64,000 bases of DNA from Chlorobiota bacterium (GTDB taxonomy: Bacteria > Bacteroidota > Chlorobiia > Chlorobiales > Chlorobiaceae), in assembly GCA_016866305.1 (NCBI GenBank), contig VGMX01000001.1, positions 108,358-172,357 of the forward strand, read 5' to 3'. Position 1 is the first letter of the stretch; every line of letters starts with the position of its first letter. Made by a program: the position numbers and the translations under genes. Below the pieces are notes generated by a model that worked only from the letters and a program-made list of their open reading frames with translations, searched no databases and had not been told where the DNA came from. Of this stretch, positions 22,352 to 33,990 are shown piece by piece.

Positions 22352-25084
22352 TTATGTCTGGACAAGGCTGCGAAGAACCGACTGCAAAATACCGCCGTGA
22401 CGGAAATAATCTGCCTCCGGAACAGTATCGATCCTGGAATGAACGGAAAAGCGCGTTGTCTTTCCGGTGAGCGGAGAACGAGCGACCACGGTCACGGCTG
22501 CCCCCGGCGCAAGCAGGTGTTCGACGGGAACATCGAAAAGTTCCGTCCCGTCGAGGTCCAGAGTTTCCAGGTCTTCACCGTCGGCGAACTGAAGTGGCAG
22601 AACCCCCATGCCGACAAGATTCGAACGGTGAATCCGCTCAAAACTGACGGCAATCACCGCTCGCACTCCGAGCAGCATGGTGCCTTTGGCTGCCCAGTCC
22701 CGACTGCTGCCCATACCATAATCACTGCCTGCAATGATGACCAGGGGAACCGCCTGGTTACGATAACGCATGGCGGCATCATGGATAGTCATGATCTCCG
22801 TTTCTGTGCCGTCAGGGGAGAACCAGGTTGTAAATCCCCCCTCCGTTCCCGGTGCGAGCAGATTGCGAAGCCTGATATTGTCGAAGGTGCCCCTGACCAT
22901 CACCTCGTGGTTCCCCCTCCGGGAACCGAAGCTGTTGAAATCCTCAGGTGAAACACCCATATCCAGCAGATACCGGCCGGCTGGCTGCGAGGGCCTGATG
23001 CTGCCTGCAGGACTGATATGGTCGGTTGTAACGGAATCGCCGAAAACCGCAATTGCACGGGCTTCCCGTAACCGCCCGACAGGGGAAGGAACGGCATCCA
23101 TTTCATCAAAGAACGGCGGCTTTCTGATGTATGAAGATGCGCTGTCCCATTGATAGCGTTCGCCTTCAGGAGCAGAAATGCTTTGCCATTCAGGGGTGCC
23201 AAGGAAAACATTGCTGTACCGCTCCCTGAACTGCCCGGCCGTAACCGATCCGGCGACAATGCGACGGATCTCCCCGTCCGAAGGCCAGATATCCTTCAGA
23301 TATACCGGACTTCCGCCGGCATCAGTGCCCAGCGGGTCCGACAGGAGATCAAGCGTGATTGTGCCGGCAAGGGCATAGGCGACAACCAGCGGAGGGCTCG
23401 CAAGGTAATTCGCCCGAACCAGGGGATGGATGCGTCCTTCGAAGTTTCTGTTCCCCGAAAGCACCGAGCAGGCAATGAGGTCGCGACCGGTTATCGCATC
23501 AGAAACCGCTTCGTCGAGAGGTCCCGAATTACCGATGCAGGTGGTACACCCGTACCCGACCGTCGAGAATCCGAGCGCTGCGAGATCGGAGGAAAGTCCG
23601 GAAGCATCAAGATAATCGGTAACCACCCGGGAACCGGGAGCAAGCGAGGTCTTCACCCACGGCTTGATTGCAAGCCCTCTCTCCCTGGCTGCACGCGCCA
23701 GAAGACCGGCAGCAACCATGACGGAAGGATTGCTGGTATTGGTGCAGGAGGTGATGGCGGCAATCACGACGGCACCATCTCCCGGAAGCTGTTCAACCGA
23801 ACCCGCAGCGATGCGGAACACCTGAACGGAAGCCGGATTCCCGCCCTCATTTTCCATGTCACGGCCGGCGCTGTTGCCATCTCCCCTGCCGTAAAGGTTC
23901 TTCAGATCAGCACTCCATCCTGCGTGTGCCAGTCGGAGCGGAACACGGTCCTGCGGACGTTTCGGTCCGGCAAGTGAAGGCTCAATGCTTGAAAGGTCGA
24001 GATCGAATATCCGAGAAAACACTGGATCGACGTCACGATCACGCCATAACCCCTGCTCCTTGCAATAGCGTTCGACAAGGTCGCACTGCGCTTCACGCCC
24101 GGTCGCCCTGAGATAATCGAGAGTCAGGTCATCGACCGGAAAGTAACCCATGGTAGCCCCGTACTCCGGCGCCATGTTGGCGATGGTGGCCCTGTCGGGA
24201 AGGGAAAGAACGTCGAGTCCCGGTCCGAAGAACTCCACGAAATCGTTGACAACACCCTCCCTGCGAAGCATTTCCGTTACGGCGAGCACCAGGTCGGTTG
24301 CCGTAACCCCTTCGGCAGGTGAACGGAGGAGACGCACTCCGGTAATTCGCGGCAGGGAAAGGGAAACCGGCTGACCAAGCATGACCGCTTCAGCCTCGAT
24401 GCCGCCCACTCCCCAGCCGGCGACTCCAAGCGCGTTGATCATGGTGGTATGACTGTCTGTCCCGACAAGCGAGTCGGGAAACGCCTGGCCATTGCGACAG
24501 ACGACCACCCCGGAAAGGCACTCGAGATTAACCTGGTGTACAATACCTGTGCCGGGAGGAACGACCCTGAAATTCCTGAATGCTTTCTGCCCCCACTTCA
24601 GAAAAGCATATCGCTCGCGGTTGCGGAAAAACTCATGTTCAAGATTGCGGTCCAGAGCGTCATTCGAGGCCCACACATCCACCTGCAGTGAATGGTCGAT
24701 CACCAGATCGCAGGGAACGAGCGGGTTGACGCGCTGGGGATCGCCACCCAGCTGCAGGCAAGCTTCCCTCATGGCGGCAAGATCAACGATCGCCGGTACG
24801 CCGGTGAAGTCCTGAAGCACAACCCGGAAAGGTCTGAATGCTATATCGGCAGTACCGCCGGAGGCTGGCTCCCAAGAAGCAAGGCTCCGGATGTCCTCAT
24901 GCGTGACCGAGTACCCGTCGCAATTCCGGAGCGCCGACTCAAGCAGTATCTTCAGGGATTTCGGAAGCGCGTCAAGAGTACCGAACCCCATTGCGGAAAG
25001 CGCCTGCAGGGAATAGATGGAAACCGCCCCCTGAATGGTATGGAGCGGACGCACGGCACCTTTCGGGTCGATAGGCGTGCTCAT
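22352..25084 (-). CDS. acnA: Aconitate hydratase
   Basis: SLVGTDSHTTMINALGVAGWGVGGIEAEAVMLGQPVS; ITSCTNTSNPSVM; GSDYGMGSSRDWAAKG. Confidence 0.96.
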   Translation of the reverse strand: MSTPIDPKGAVRPLHTIQGAVSIYSLQALSAMGFGTLDALPKSLKILLESALRNCDGYSVTHEDIRSLASWEPASGGTADIAFRPFRVVLQDFTGVPAIVDLAAMREACLQLGGDPQRVNPLVPCDLVIDHSLQVDVWASNDALDRNLEHEFFRNRERYAFLKWGQKAFRNFRVVPPGTGIVHQVNLECLSGVVVCRNGQAFPDSLVGTDSHTTMINALGVAGWGVGGIEAEAVMLGQPVSLSLPRITGVRLLRSPAEGVTATDLVLAVTEMLRREGVVNDFVEFFGPGLDVLSLPDRATIANMAPEYGATMGYFPVDDLTLDYLRATGREAQCDLVERYCKEQGLWRDRDVDPVFSRIFDLDLSSIEPSLAGPKRPQDRVPLRLAHAGWSADLKNLYGRGDGNSAGRDMENEGGNPASVQVFRIAAGSVEQLPGDGAVVIAAITSCTNTSNPSVMVAAGLLARAARERGLAIKPWVKTSLAPGSRVVTDYLDASGLSSDLAALGFSTVGYGCTTCIGNSGPLDEAVSDAITGRDLIACSVLSGNRNFEGRIHPLVRANYLASPPLVVAYALAGTITLDLLSDPLGTDAGGSPVYLKDIWPSDGEIRRIVAGSVTAGQFRERYSNVFLGTPEWQSISAPEGERYQWDSASSYIRKPPFFDEMDAVPSPVGRLREARAIAVFGDSVTTDHISPAGSIRPSQPAGRYLLDMGVSPEDFNSFGSRRGNHEVMVRGTFDNIRLRNLLAPGTEGGFTTWFSPDGTETEIMTIHDAAMRYRNQAVPLVIIAGSDYGMGSSRDWAAKGTMLLGVRAVIAVSFERIHRSNLVGMGVLPLQFADGEDLETLDLDGTELFDVPVEHLLAPGAAVTVVARSPLTGKTTRFSVHSRIDTVPEADYFRHGGILQSVLRSLVQT

Positions 25085-25124
25085 GGTGTCTCCTCCGGGT
25101 TCCGGGTTGAAAAAGAAAGACCGG

Positions 25125-25511
25125 TCAGCCGTGATGGGTGGCTTCGCCCGGAAATGGCGGCCAGCCCATTCTTGTTCCCCCGATCAGATGGCCATGAATG
25201 TGAAAAACGCTCTGCAGGGCATCCGGCCCGCTGTTGAAAACCAGCCTGTAACCTGAATCAATAATGCCGGTTATTTCGGCCACCTTTCTGGCGGCGAGCA
25301 GGATATGACCCGCCACGTCGAGATCTTCCGTCCCCAGATCGCTGAGCGAAGCGATATGCCGGACAGGTATTATCAGCACGTGCTGCGGCGCTGCCGGGCT
25401 GATATCCCTGAAGGCCATGACATGCCCGTTACGGTAGACTTCCGTCGCGGGAATCTCCCCTCTGACGATGCGACAGAAAAGACAGTCGGAATTATGAATG
25501 GTCGTACTCAT
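25125..25511 (-). CDS. HIT family (histidine triad) protein
   Basis: DCLFCRIVRGEIPATEVY; QSVFHIHGHLIGG. Confidence 0.93.
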   Translation of the reverse strand: MSTTIHNSDCLFCRIVRGEIPATEVYRNGHVMAFRDISPAAPQHVLIIPVRHIASLSDLGTEDLDVAGHILLAARKVAEITGIIDSGYRLVFNSGPDALQSVFHIHGHLIGGTRMGWPPFPGEATHHG

Positions 25512-25558
25512 GAATGATCGGTCTTGCTTGCGAAACTGTTGAGGTCGGAGCCAGGATG

Positions 25559-26080
25559 CTACTGCTTGTTCTCCCGCGATACTGCAAGCGTGAGCGCTTT
25601 GCTGTCTCCCATAATGAATACCGTCAGCGGACCTTTTGTCGCCTGAAGCGTCCCGCCCGTACCCTCATCCGAGGTGACGATGGTCAGACTCGTTTCGAAA
25701 CCGGCCTTTTTCAGAAGCGCGTCGTACTCCCTCAGGCTGTTTGCCGGAACCTGTTCAATGGTAACCGACCATCCGTCCGTATCGCCTGTCTGGGTTCTGG
25801 TAGCCATCCTGATGATACCGGAGGCAAAGCGGGGAACGTCCGCAGGCATGTCTTCAGGCCAGGTCGCCTTGTTCTGGGTGACTTCGAATTTCTTTCCCTC
25901 AGTCTCGATGGAAATCTTGCCTGAGCCGGTATTGAGATCGACATCGCTCCCTGTGGACTGTTCTATGACTTTTTCAAGAATAACGTCCTCCGCTTTTTTC
26001 TGGCAGGATGAGAGCAATGCGACGGAAACCATAAGGAAAAAGGACGCGGCGGCCTTACGGGGAAAAAGATGTTCTTTCAT
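25559..26080 (-). CDS. Hypothetical lipoprotein
   Basis: MKEHLFPRKAAASFFLMVSVALLSSCQKK lipobox; no recognised domain. Confidence 0.7.
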   Translation of the reverse strand: MKEHLFPRKAAASFFLMVSVALLSSCQKKAEDVILEKVIEQSTGSDVDLNTGSGKISIETEGKKFEVTQNKATWPEDMPADVPRFASGIIRMATRTQTGDTDGWSVTIEQVPANSLREYDALLKKAGFETSLTIVTSDEGTGGTLQATKGPLTVFIMGDSKALTLAVSRENKQ

Positions 26081-26185
26081 GAGTGGACAATTCGGAATTA
26101 CAATGCCAGAAAGCCGTTGAACCTCGCCCTGTAAATGTACATAATTACAGGACAAGAACAGGGATTTCGCCAGTAAAAAAAGGCA

Positions 26186-27523
26186 TCATGCAGGTTCTTC
26201 AGGACTACGGGATACGGGAGCTGTCTCCTCCTTTTCCATCACCACCTCTATGCGGGATGCCAGCACCTTGTCGATACGCTTGCCATCGAGATCGATAACC
26301 TCGAGCCGCCAGCCCTCCCATGCCATCACATCGCCGGTAACCGGCATTCTGCCAAGAAGCCACATCAACAGCCCGCTCAGGGTGTGATAAAGCCCCTTAT
26401 CCTCCTCGGGCACGCTCGTCAGATCGAGAGTATCCTTCAGCTCCGGCACGGGAATCATGCCATCGAGCAGCCAGGTACCGTCTTCACGCTCCACAGCCCA
26501 TGAATCCTCCAGATTCCGCGGCACAAACTCGCCGGTCACCGCTTCAAGCAGGTCCTGCAGGGTTACCAGCCCCTGGATTTCGCCGTACTCGTCAACAACG
26601 AACACCATCTGGGTACCTGATCTCCTGAAGTGATCGAGCAGCTCCATGCCGGTAAGCGTTTCCGGCACATAGACGCACGGCTGCAGCTGTGCAGTGAAAT
26701 CGGTAAGGCCTCCCTTGAGGGTCTGGGCAAGCAACTGCTTGGCGTTGACCACGCCGAGCAGGGTTTGCAAGCCACCCTGGCAGACAGGAAAACGGGAGTG
26801 TTCAGACCCCGTGACCCGCTCGATATTCTCTTCAAGAGGCCGTGCTACATCAAGATAGACGATATCAGCCCTCGGCACCATGAGGGTGCCGAGCTGACGG
26901 TCGTCGAGCCGGAACACATTGCGCACCATCTCGTGCTCCTGGCGCTCTATGATACCGGCTTCCGACCCCTCCTCGAGCATGGCATGGATCTCCTCCTCGG
27001 TTACACTCGGCAACGCCTGGGGATTTTTACCCATGAGGCGCAGGATGGTATCGGTGGAGACGGAAAGCAGACGCACAAATGGCCTGGTTATGGTTGCAAG
27101 GGTCCGCATTGGCCGGGATACGAAACGGGCTACACCTTCCGGATTGAATTGGCCAAGCCGTTTTGGAACAAGCTCCCCGATGACAATGGTGACATAGGTG
27201 ATGGAAAGCACAACAATTGCCGTTGCCAGTATGCCGCTGATTTCGCTCTCCATTCCGAGAGACTGCAACCACAGGGACAGCGGTCGGGCAAGAGCTCCTT
27301 CTCCGACGATACCGTTGAGAATGCCGATCGAGGTAATCCCGATCTGTATGGTGGAAAGAAACCTTGTTGGCTCCTGTCCCAGGCTCACCGCAACTTCGGC
27401 AGCTTTGTCGCCGTTACCGGCAAGTTTCTGCAGCTTCGAGCGCTTTGCCGTCACCAGAGCAATCTCCGACATGGCGAACATGCCGTTGACAATAATGAGA
27501 AATAAAAGAAAAAGTATTTCCAT
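26186..27523 (-). CDS. CNNM/CorC (hemolysin C-like) transporter-associated CBS protein
   Basis: Four N-terminal TM segments, CBS pair, GEIQGLVTLQDLLEAVTGE. Confidence 0.9.
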   Translation of the reverse strand: MEILFLLFLIIVNGMFAMSEIALVTAKRSKLQKLAGNGDKAAEVAVSLGQEPTRFLSTIQIGITSIGILNGIVGEGALARPLSLWLQSLGMESEISGILATAIVVLSITYVTIVIGELVPKRLGQFNPEGVARFVSRPMRTLATITRPFVRLLSVSTDTILRLMGKNPQALPSVTEEEIHAMLEEGSEAGIIERQEHEMVRNVFRLDDRQLGTLMVPRADIVYLDVARPLEENIERVTGSEHSRFPVCQGGLQTLLGVVNAKQLLAQTLKGGLTDFTAQLQPCVYVPETLTGMELLDHFRRSGTQMVFVVDEYGEIQGLVTLQDLLEAVTGEFVPRNLEDSWAVEREDGTWLLDGMIPVPELKDTLDLTSVPEEDKGLYHTLSGLLMWLLGRMPVTGDVMAWEGWRLEVIDLDGKRIDKVLASRIEVVMEKEETAPVSRSPEEPA

Positions 27524-27677
27524 ACATGGAGGGTTGAACCTTCAGGCGTCCGTACTGCCAGCCTGTTGCATGGCGGCCGGAACGCAAGCGCTCGCCATCG
27601 GGATTCTCATTCAGACAATTTGCTGTTAACGATATACTGCAACTTCTTTATTTTAGACACCTATCCAAACCGCCGAC

Positions 27678-27752
27678 GTTACAATTCCGTTACACATGCC
27701 GGCAATACGGACAATTGAAAGGAGTTTCGATCCACTGTAACCTGATTGTAAC
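27678..27752. promoter_or_regulatory. Two Pho-box-like tandem hexamers TGTAAC-N5-TGTAAC in opposite orientation
   Basis: 27678-27694 GTTACAattccGTTACA (minus orientation) and 27736-27752 TGTAACctgatTGTAAC (plus orientation) in the divergent intergenic region; same architecture upstream of phoA. Confidence 0.5.
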
Positions 27753-27894
27753 AGCTGTTAACCCAAATATGGGTAAAAAGGTTCATTATAAGCTTTTCTC
27801 ACGGCGTTACGATACTCTTTATGCTTGAAAAAACCTTTTATCCCCCCTATTTTACGGCATATGCCGGTTTGATGCTGAAACCATTGGAAATCCC

Positions 27895-28560
27895 ATGATC
27901 ACCTGGAGAAACACCTTCGCCCTCATCGTCCCTCTGCTCCTGTTTGTGAGTGCTTGCAGCGGAGGGAAGCCGAAATCCGTGACCGACATCGATGGAAAAA
28001 GGTACGAGACCGTCGCGATCGGCAACAGGATATGGACAGCTGAAAATCTCACCGTATCCCGTTACCGAAATGGCGATCGTATCCCTGAAGTCCGTGATCC
28101 GGAAGCGTGGTCGAAGCTGACAACCGGAGCCTGGTGCTGGTACGAAAACAGCAATGAAAACGGAAAAACATACGGGCGGCTTTACAACTGGTATGCGGTG
28201 AACGACCCGAGGGGACTTGCCCCGGAAGGGTGGCGCGTAGCCACCGATAACGACTGGACGGTGCTTGCCGAAACACTTGGGGGTGAAAAGATCGCCGGTG
28301 GTCGCATAAAAGGGGAGAGGCTCTGGAAAGAGACCGACACTGAAGCGGGAAAGAGCGGTTTCGACCTGGTTCCGGCAGGGGCACGGCGCGATACCGACGG
28401 GGCGTTCGTGCTGCTTGGAGAGTACAGCCGGATCTGGTCGTCAACGGAAAAAGATACCGTCCGTGCCCGGGGGATCGCTGTCGGCTATTTCGATCCGGTG
28501 CTGCGCCGAGGGGAAGCCTGCAAACGGCTGGGATTCGCGGTACGCTGCGTGAAGGAGTGA
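27895..28560 (+). CDS. FISUMP-domain lipoprotein (Fibrobacter succinogenes major paralogous domain)
   Basis: VTDIDGKRYETVAIGNRIWTAENLTV...YGRLYNWYAV...APEGWRVATDNDW...RLGFAVRCVKE. Confidence 0.85.
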   Translation: MITWRNTFALIVPLLLFVSACSGGKPKSVTDIDGKRYETVAIGNRIWTAENLTVSRYRNGDRIPEVRDPEAWSKLTTGAWCWYENSNENGKTYGRLYNWYAVNDPRGLAPEGWRVATDNDWTVLAETLGGEKIAGGRIKGERLWKETDTEAGKSGFDLVPAGARRDTDGAFVLLGEYSRIWSSTEKDTVRARGIAVGYFDPVLRRGEACKRLGFAVRCVKE

Positions 28561-28567
28561 GCGGTCT

Positions 28568-29341
28568 TCAGACTGAATCCCTGACGACCCGTTCCTTGCC
28601 GGAAAAAAGTTTTGCCGCAAGGAATCCCCTGTTCATGCGGGCGATGGTGGTGACGGAAATCCCCTTCGGACACTCTGCCTCGCAGGCATAACTGTTGCTG
28701 CAATTGCCGAACCCCTGCCGATCCATTTCTGCGACCATCTTCCGTACCCGTGTGGCCGCTTCCACCCTTCCCTGAGGCAGGAGCGCGAGATGCGACACCT
28801 TGGCGGCGGTGAACAGCATGGCCGACGCATTGGGGCATGCCGCAACGCAAGCTCCACAACCGATGCATGCCGCAGCGTCGAACGCTTCGTCAGCATCTTC
28901 TTTCGGTACCGGAATGGTGTTGGCATCGGGAATTCCGCCGGAGTTCACCGATACATACCCTCCTGCCTGGATAATCCTGTCGAGTGCACTCCGATCCACA
29001 ACAAGATCCCTGATCACCGGAAAAGCTTTCGACCGCCACGGCTCAATATGGATTACAGCTCCATCGCTGAACGAGCGCATGTGCAGCTGACAGGTGGTCA
29101 CCCCCCGCACCGGACCGTGCGGACGACCGTTGATATAGAGGCTGCACGTTCCGCAGATACCCTCCCGGCAGTCATGATCGAACGAAACAGGATTACCTCC
29201 CCCCTCGATCAGTTGCTGATTGAGCACATCGAGCATTTCAAAGAAAGAGATGTCCGGGGAAATCCCGCTCACGGTGTAGGTGACCATGGCCCCTTTCTCG
29301 TTTGCGTGTTGCTGCCGCCAGATTTTTAGTGTAAAATTCAT
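28568..29341 (-). CDS. Succinate dehydrogenase/fumarate reductase iron-sulfur subunit
   Basis: [32 protein letters not shown]. Confidence 0.93.
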   Translation of the reverse strand: MNFTLKIWRQQHANEKGAMVTYTVSGISPDISFFEMLDVLNQQLIEGGGNPVSFDHDCREGICGTCSLYINGRPHGPVRGVTTCQLHMRSFSDGAVIHIEPWRSKAFPVIRDLVVDRSALDRIIQAGGYVSVNSGGIPDANTIPVPKEDADEAFDAAACIGCGACVAACPNASAMLFTAAKVSHLALLPQGRVEAATRVRKMVAEMDRQGFGNCSNSYACEAECPKGISVTTIARMNRGFLAAKLFSGKERVVRDSV

Positions 29342-29454
29342 AATCTGTGATTTATGGCGATCTTAAAAAAGTGTCATGAGCGGCCTGACTGCAACGAGGA
29401 TGAAGCGCAGAAATCGGGACGCACAATAACTTCAGTATCTTTTTTCAGATGCCG

Positions 29455-31395
29455 TTATTTATATGAGCGTTGTGACGGCCAGACCACATCGAACAGGAGA
29501 TCCTCCCGATGCATCGCCGCCGGATCGTTCCGCCCCCTGTACTCCCAGGCCGAGACAAAGGAAAACTCCTGGTCATTACGAAGCGCCTCACCATCCGGAG
29601 TCTGGTACTCCTCCCTGAAATGCCCTCCGCAGGACTCTTCGCGTTGCAGGGCGTCACGCACCATCAGTTCACCGAGTTCAAGAAAATCGGCAACCCTCCA
29701 CGCCTTTTCCAGTTCCGGATTGTACTCGTCAGGGCCTCCCGGAATCCGAACGTTCCGGTAATACTCCTCACGCAACTCCGGAATCTCAACAAGAGCCCGC
29801 TCAAGCCCCTTGCGGTTGCGTGCCATGCCGCAATACTCCCACATGAGACGACCAAGCTGACGGTGAAAGTGGTCAACCGACTGGCTCCCTCCGGTATTCT
29901 TCAACCGCAAGAGCCGCTCCCTCACCTGTTCCGCGGCAAGCGTGAACTCCGCGCTGTCGGGATCGAACCTCGGAGTATGGATTTCACCTGCAAGATAGTT
30001 GCCGATGGTTGCCGGAAGAATGAAATAGCCGTCCGCCAACCCCTGCATGAGCGCCGAAGCGCCAAGCCGGTTGGCCCCATGATCGGAAAAATTGCACTCG
30101 CCGATCGCGTAGAGACCGGGTACCGTCGTCATCAACTCGTAATCAACCCAGAGACCGCCCATGGTGTAATGCACTGCGGGATAGATCATCATCGGGGTCT
30201 CATAAGGGCTCGCGGCAACGATCTGTTCGTACATCTGGAACAGATTGCCGTAATTCGCATCGATGGCATCCCGTCCCTTCCGCTTGATGGCATCCGCAAA
30301 ATCAAGGAAAACCGCAACACCCGTAGTGCTTACACCGTATCCGGCATCGCACCGTTCCTTGGCAGCACGTGAGGCGACATCTCTCGGAACCAGGTTCCCG
30401 AAAGCCGGATAACGCCGCTCAAGATAATAATCGCGATCCTGCTCCGGAATATCCGACGGATCGATCTCTTTCGAGCGCAGACGCTCGACATCCTTCCTGA
30501 ATGCCGGAACCCAGATCCTGCCGTCATTGCGAAGACTTTCACTCATCAGGGTCAGCTTCGACTGGAATTCGCCGTGAACCGGAATACAGGTCGGATGAAT
30601 CTGGGTAAAAGCCGGATTTGAGAAGAGCGCGCCACGCTTGTAAGCGCTCCATGCCGGGGTCACGTTGGAACCCATGGCGTTGGTGGAGAGAAAAAACACA
30701 TTCCCGTAACCGCCACTGGCAAGCACCACGGCATGAGCCGCATGGCGCTCTATCGCTCCGGTAACGAGATTGCGCACAACGATACCTCGTGCTTTTCCTT
30801 CGACAATGACGATGTCGAGCACATCGCGCCTGTTGTAAAGTTTGACGTTCCCGGCGGCTATCTGTCGGCTCAACGCGCTGTAGGTCCCGAGAAGCAACTG
30901 CTGTCCGGTCTGGCCTCGGGCATAGAAGGTTCGTGAAACCTGGGCTCCACCGAACGAACGGTTGGTCAGCAGGCCGCCATACTCCCTTGCAAATGGCACC
31001 CCCTGCGCCACACAGAGATCGATAATCTGGTTACTGACCTCGGCAAGGCGGTAGACATTGGCTTCGCGGGAACGGTAGTCTCCCCCCTTGATAGTATCGT
31101 AGAACAGACGGTAGACGCTGTCACCGTCGTTGGGATAGTTTTTCGCCGCATTGATGCCGCCCTGTGCTGCAATACTGTGCGCACGCCGAGGGGTATCCTG
31201 ATAACAGAAAACCTTGACGTTGTAACCGAGCTGGCCGAGTGTCGCTGCAGCGGAGGCCCCGGCAAGCCCGGTTCCCACAATAATGATATCGAGCTTCCGT
31301 TTGTTGTTCGGATTGACCAGCTTTGCTTTTGACCGGTAGGTGGTCCATTTTTCAGCTATCGGTCCTTCCGGAATTCCGGCATTGAGGCGCATCAT
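29455..31395 (-). CDS. Succinate dehydrogenase/fumarate reductase flavoprotein subunit
   Basis: [58 protein letters not shown]. Confidence 0.95.
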   Translation of the reverse strand: MMRLNAGIPEGPIAEKWTTYRSKAKLVNPNNKRKLDIIIVGTGLAGASAAATLGQLGYNVKVFCYQDTPRRAHSIAAQGGINAAKNYPNDGDSVYRLFYDTIKGGDYRSREANVYRLAEVSNQIIDLCVAQGVPFAREYGGLLTNRSFGGAQVSRTFYARGQTGQQLLLGTYSALSRQIAAGNVKLYNRRDVLDIVIVEGKARGIVVRNLVTGAIERHAAHAVVLASGGYGNVFFLSTNAMGSNVTPAWSAYKRGALFSNPAFTQIHPTCIPVHGEFQSKLTLMSESLRNDGRIWVPAFRKDVERLRSKEIDPSDIPEQDRDYYLERRYPAFGNLVPRDVASRAAKERCDAGYGVSTTGVAVFLDFADAIKRKGRDAIDANYGNLFQMYEQIVAASPYETPMMIYPAVHYTMGGLWVDYELMTTVPGLYAIGECNFSDHGANRLGASALMQGLADGYFILPATIGNYLAGEIHTPRFDPDSAEFTLAAEQVRERLLRLKNTGGSQSVDHFHRQLGRLMWEYCGMARNRKGLERALVEIPELREEYYRNVRIPGGPDEYNPELEKAWRVADFLELGELMVRDALQREESCGGHFREEYQTPDGEALRNDQEFSFVSAWEYRGRNDPAAMHREDLLFDVVWPSQRSYK

Positions 31396-31423
31396 GAAAT
31401 AAGGGTTTTCAGCAATTGTTAAC

Positions 31424-32086
31424 TTATCTGAAAAGGATAAAATAGAGGGGAATCACCATAAAGCCCGCCGATACCGCCACGGAATAGATGGTGCCTGCAG
31501 CCTTGACCACCCCCATATAACGGCTGTGGTTCCAGCCCATGGTCTGGAATGCCGACTGTATGGCATGGTTGAGATGGAAACCGAGTGGCACGAAGCAGAA
31601 CATATAGAAAAGCGCATACCAGGTGTTCGAGAAAAGATACAGGGTCATCGCATAGAAGTCGTGAGCGCCTGTTCCTTCGGGAGGGGCAACAAGGCCGATC
31701 TTGACGAAGTAGTAATCGGAAAAATGCAGGACAAGGAAGAGGAGCACGACAATGCCGCTGTGCAGCATGTATTTCGACAGAAAGGAGGTTTCCGTTCGGT
31801 TGCCGACTTCATAGCCGACTGGTCTGGAGGCCCGGTTTTTTCCTGAAACAAGAAACCCGGTAACGATATGGATGAGAAATCCGGCAAAAAGAACGATTTC
31901 GAAAATCCTGATCAGGGGATTGGTCCCCATGAATGCCGCGGCGGCAGAAAAAGATCGCCCGCCATCATCCTTGAGAAGCAACAGATTGATGCCGAGATGC
32001 ACATCGAGAAAGGTAACGAGAAACAGTCCGGCAAGCGCCATCACCACCTTGTAGGTGATCGATGAATACTGCAATAACTTGTTCAT
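31424..32086 (-). CDS. Succinate dehydrogenase cytochrome b subunit
   Basis: Five predicted TM segments, [33 protein letters not shown]; adjacent to sdhA. Confidence 0.88.
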   Translation of the reverse strand: MNKLLQYSSITYKVVMALAGLFLVTFLDVHLGINLLLLKDDGGRSFSAAAAFMGTNPLIRIFEIVLFAGFLIHIVTGFLVSGKNRASRPVGYEVGNRTETSFLSKYMLHSGIVVLLFLVLHFSDYYFVKIGLVAPPEGTGAHDFYAMTLYLFSNTWYALFYMFCFVPLGFHLNHAIQSAFQTMGWNHSRYMGVVKAAGTIYSVAVSAGFMVIPLYFILFR

Positions 32087-32185
32087 ACAAAAATGATTCA
32101 GTGCATTGGAAAAGAACAGGTTACCGGAACACTCCGGCGATGAAAAGTACCATCATCTTTTGAAATTGCAAAATAAAACCGCGTT

Positions 32186-32839
32186 TCACCCCGTCACGGC
32201 AATTGCACGTACCGGCGCAGCCTCGGCACCTTCCAGCTTCAGCGGCACCGAGAAAAACATGAACTCCCTCCCGATGAGGCGATCTATCCGACAAAGGTTT
32301 TCAACCAGCACCAGGTTTCCTGCAAACAGCGCTTTATGCACCGGGAAAGACTTTGCGCCTGCGGCTTCAAACGAAACCATGTCGGCACCGATACCTTTCA
32401 GCCGGAAACCCGCAAGCCACTCCGCTGCCTCCGGAGTGAGCACCGGGTATCCTGAAAGATAGGCGTCGGTTCCCCAGTAGCGGCTCCACCCGGAGTGCAG
32501 CAGCACGAAATCAAGAGTTTCGATCAGCACCCTGAACGAGGCCATCTGCTGAAGGGTGATCGTTCCTTCCGCAGCGTCCTGCACGTCGATCACGGCTGCT
32601 CGGCCGACGAACCGGTCGATTCCGAAATCGTCAAGCGATCTGCCGCCCTGTAGCATATGAAGCGGAAGATCAACGTGTGTGCCTGTGTGCGATGAAAAAC
32701 TGATCATCCGCTCATTGAAACCGTCCTCCTCGATCGTGCAGATCGACCTGGATTCCGGTTGCGGCGTGCCCGGGTAGCAACTCATGCCACGACCAACCGT
32801 ACGGGAAAGGTCGATGATCTCCATGCCGGAAGCCGCCAT
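32186..32839 (-). CDS. Cyclase family protein (kynurenine formamidase-like)
   Basis: IIDLSRTVGRGMSCYPGTPQPE; SSHTGTHVDLPLHM. Confidence 0.88.
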   Translation of the reverse strand: MAASGMEIIDLSRTVGRGMSCYPGTPQPESRSICTIEEDGFNERMISFSSHTGTHVDLPLHMLQGGRSLDDFGIDRFVGRAAVIDVQDAAEGTITLQQMASFRVLIETLDFVLLHSGWSRYWGTDAYLSGYPVLTPEAAEWLAGFRLKGIGADMVSFEAAGAKSFPVHKALFAGNLVLVENLCRIDRLIGREFMFFSVPLKLEGAEAAPVRAIAVTG

Positions 32840-33825
32840 CAGTGGATGCCCCCGAAATATTTCATGAACTGAACCCGTTCGTACACTGCAGGATTGCCGG
32901 CACGCGCCATGCTCATCTTGCCCACCAGATCGTCCACCGAAGAGAACATGTGCCGCTCCATATACTGCTCCAGTTCCGCAAGCATGATTCCGATCTCTCC
33001 AAGCCCTTTCCGGTAAAGCACGGAAGCGATCTCGACAGCCCGAGCACCGGCAAGCAACTGTTTGATCAGGGCCTTGCCGTCGTGGACGCCGGTCGAAGCC
33101 GCCAGGTCACAATGCACCCTGCCCGAGAGAATGGCAATCCAGCGCAGGGAGTGGTAGAAATCGGATGGAGAACTGAACACGCCGCTTGCCGTCACTTCGA
33201 ACGTTTCAATATCGAAATCGGGAGAAAAGAACCTGTTGAAAAGCACCAGCCCCCGGATCCCGGAACCCGACAACTTCACGGCTTCACTGCCGAGACTTGT
33301 GAAATAGCTGCTGATTTTCGCGGCAACGGGAATACGAACGAACCTCGATACGGTCTCCAGCACGTCGGCATAGACCCGCTCATTGTCAGCACTGCTTCTG
33401 CCTGGATCGGAAGGCAACACGAAAATGTTGATTTCCAGTCCGTCAGCCCCTGCTCTTTCGATCTCGGAGGCAAAAGCCATCCACTCTCCGTGCGAAACAC
33501 AGTTGATGCTTGCGATAACCGGAATATCGACCGCATCCTTGCACCGTTTGACGAGATCGAGATAGCCGGCAAGGGCATTACCCCTCGTGTACTCCCGTAT
33601 GTAATCTTCAGCCTGGGCGTAGTAGTATTGCTGTGCGTTCTCTGCCGCCGCCGAGCCGGTTTCAAGCAGGATCTGCTCTTCAAAGAGTGACTTCAGCACC
33701 ACGGCACCGGCCCCGTGTGCGGCGGCCGCGGTGACGTTCTCCAGGGTTCCTGTAAGACCCGAGCTTGCCACGATAACAGGGTTCCGGAGCTTCAGGCCCA
33801 TCCATGTCGTTGAAATATCTGCCAT
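32839..33825 (-). CDS. Dihydroorotate dehydrogenase-like protein
   Basis: MADISTTWMGLKLRNPVIVASSGLTG; DIPVIASINCVS; GIRGLVLFNRFFSPDFDIE. Confidence 0.85.
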   Translation of the reverse strand: MADISTTWMGLKLRNPVIVASSGLTGTLENVTAAAAHGAGAVVLKSLFEEQILLETGSAAAENAQQYYYAQAEDYIREYTRGNALAGYLDLVKRCKDAVDIPVIASINCVSHGEWMAFASEIERAGADGLEINIFVLPSDPGRSSADNERVYADVLETVSRFVRIPVAAKISSYFTSLGSEAVKLSGSGIRGLVLFNRFFSPDFDIETFEVTASGVFSSPSDFYHSLRWIAILSGRVHCDLAASTGVHDGKALIKQLLAGARAVEIASVLYRKGLGEIGIMLAELEQYMERHMFSSVDDLVGKMSMARAGNPAVYERVQFMKYFGGIH

Positions 33826-33990
33826 AATGATTGCCTTGTTTGCTTGTCAGCGAATCGCTCTTCAGCATGCTTCTACCGTAAAGCTAAGAAAGAAAGTGCT
33901 GACCTGCACAGGAAAACGGAACCTGTCCGGCAGAACAGCGTCATCATGGCCTGTAAACGGAATTATTGCCTGCTCAGCCCCGTTTCATGT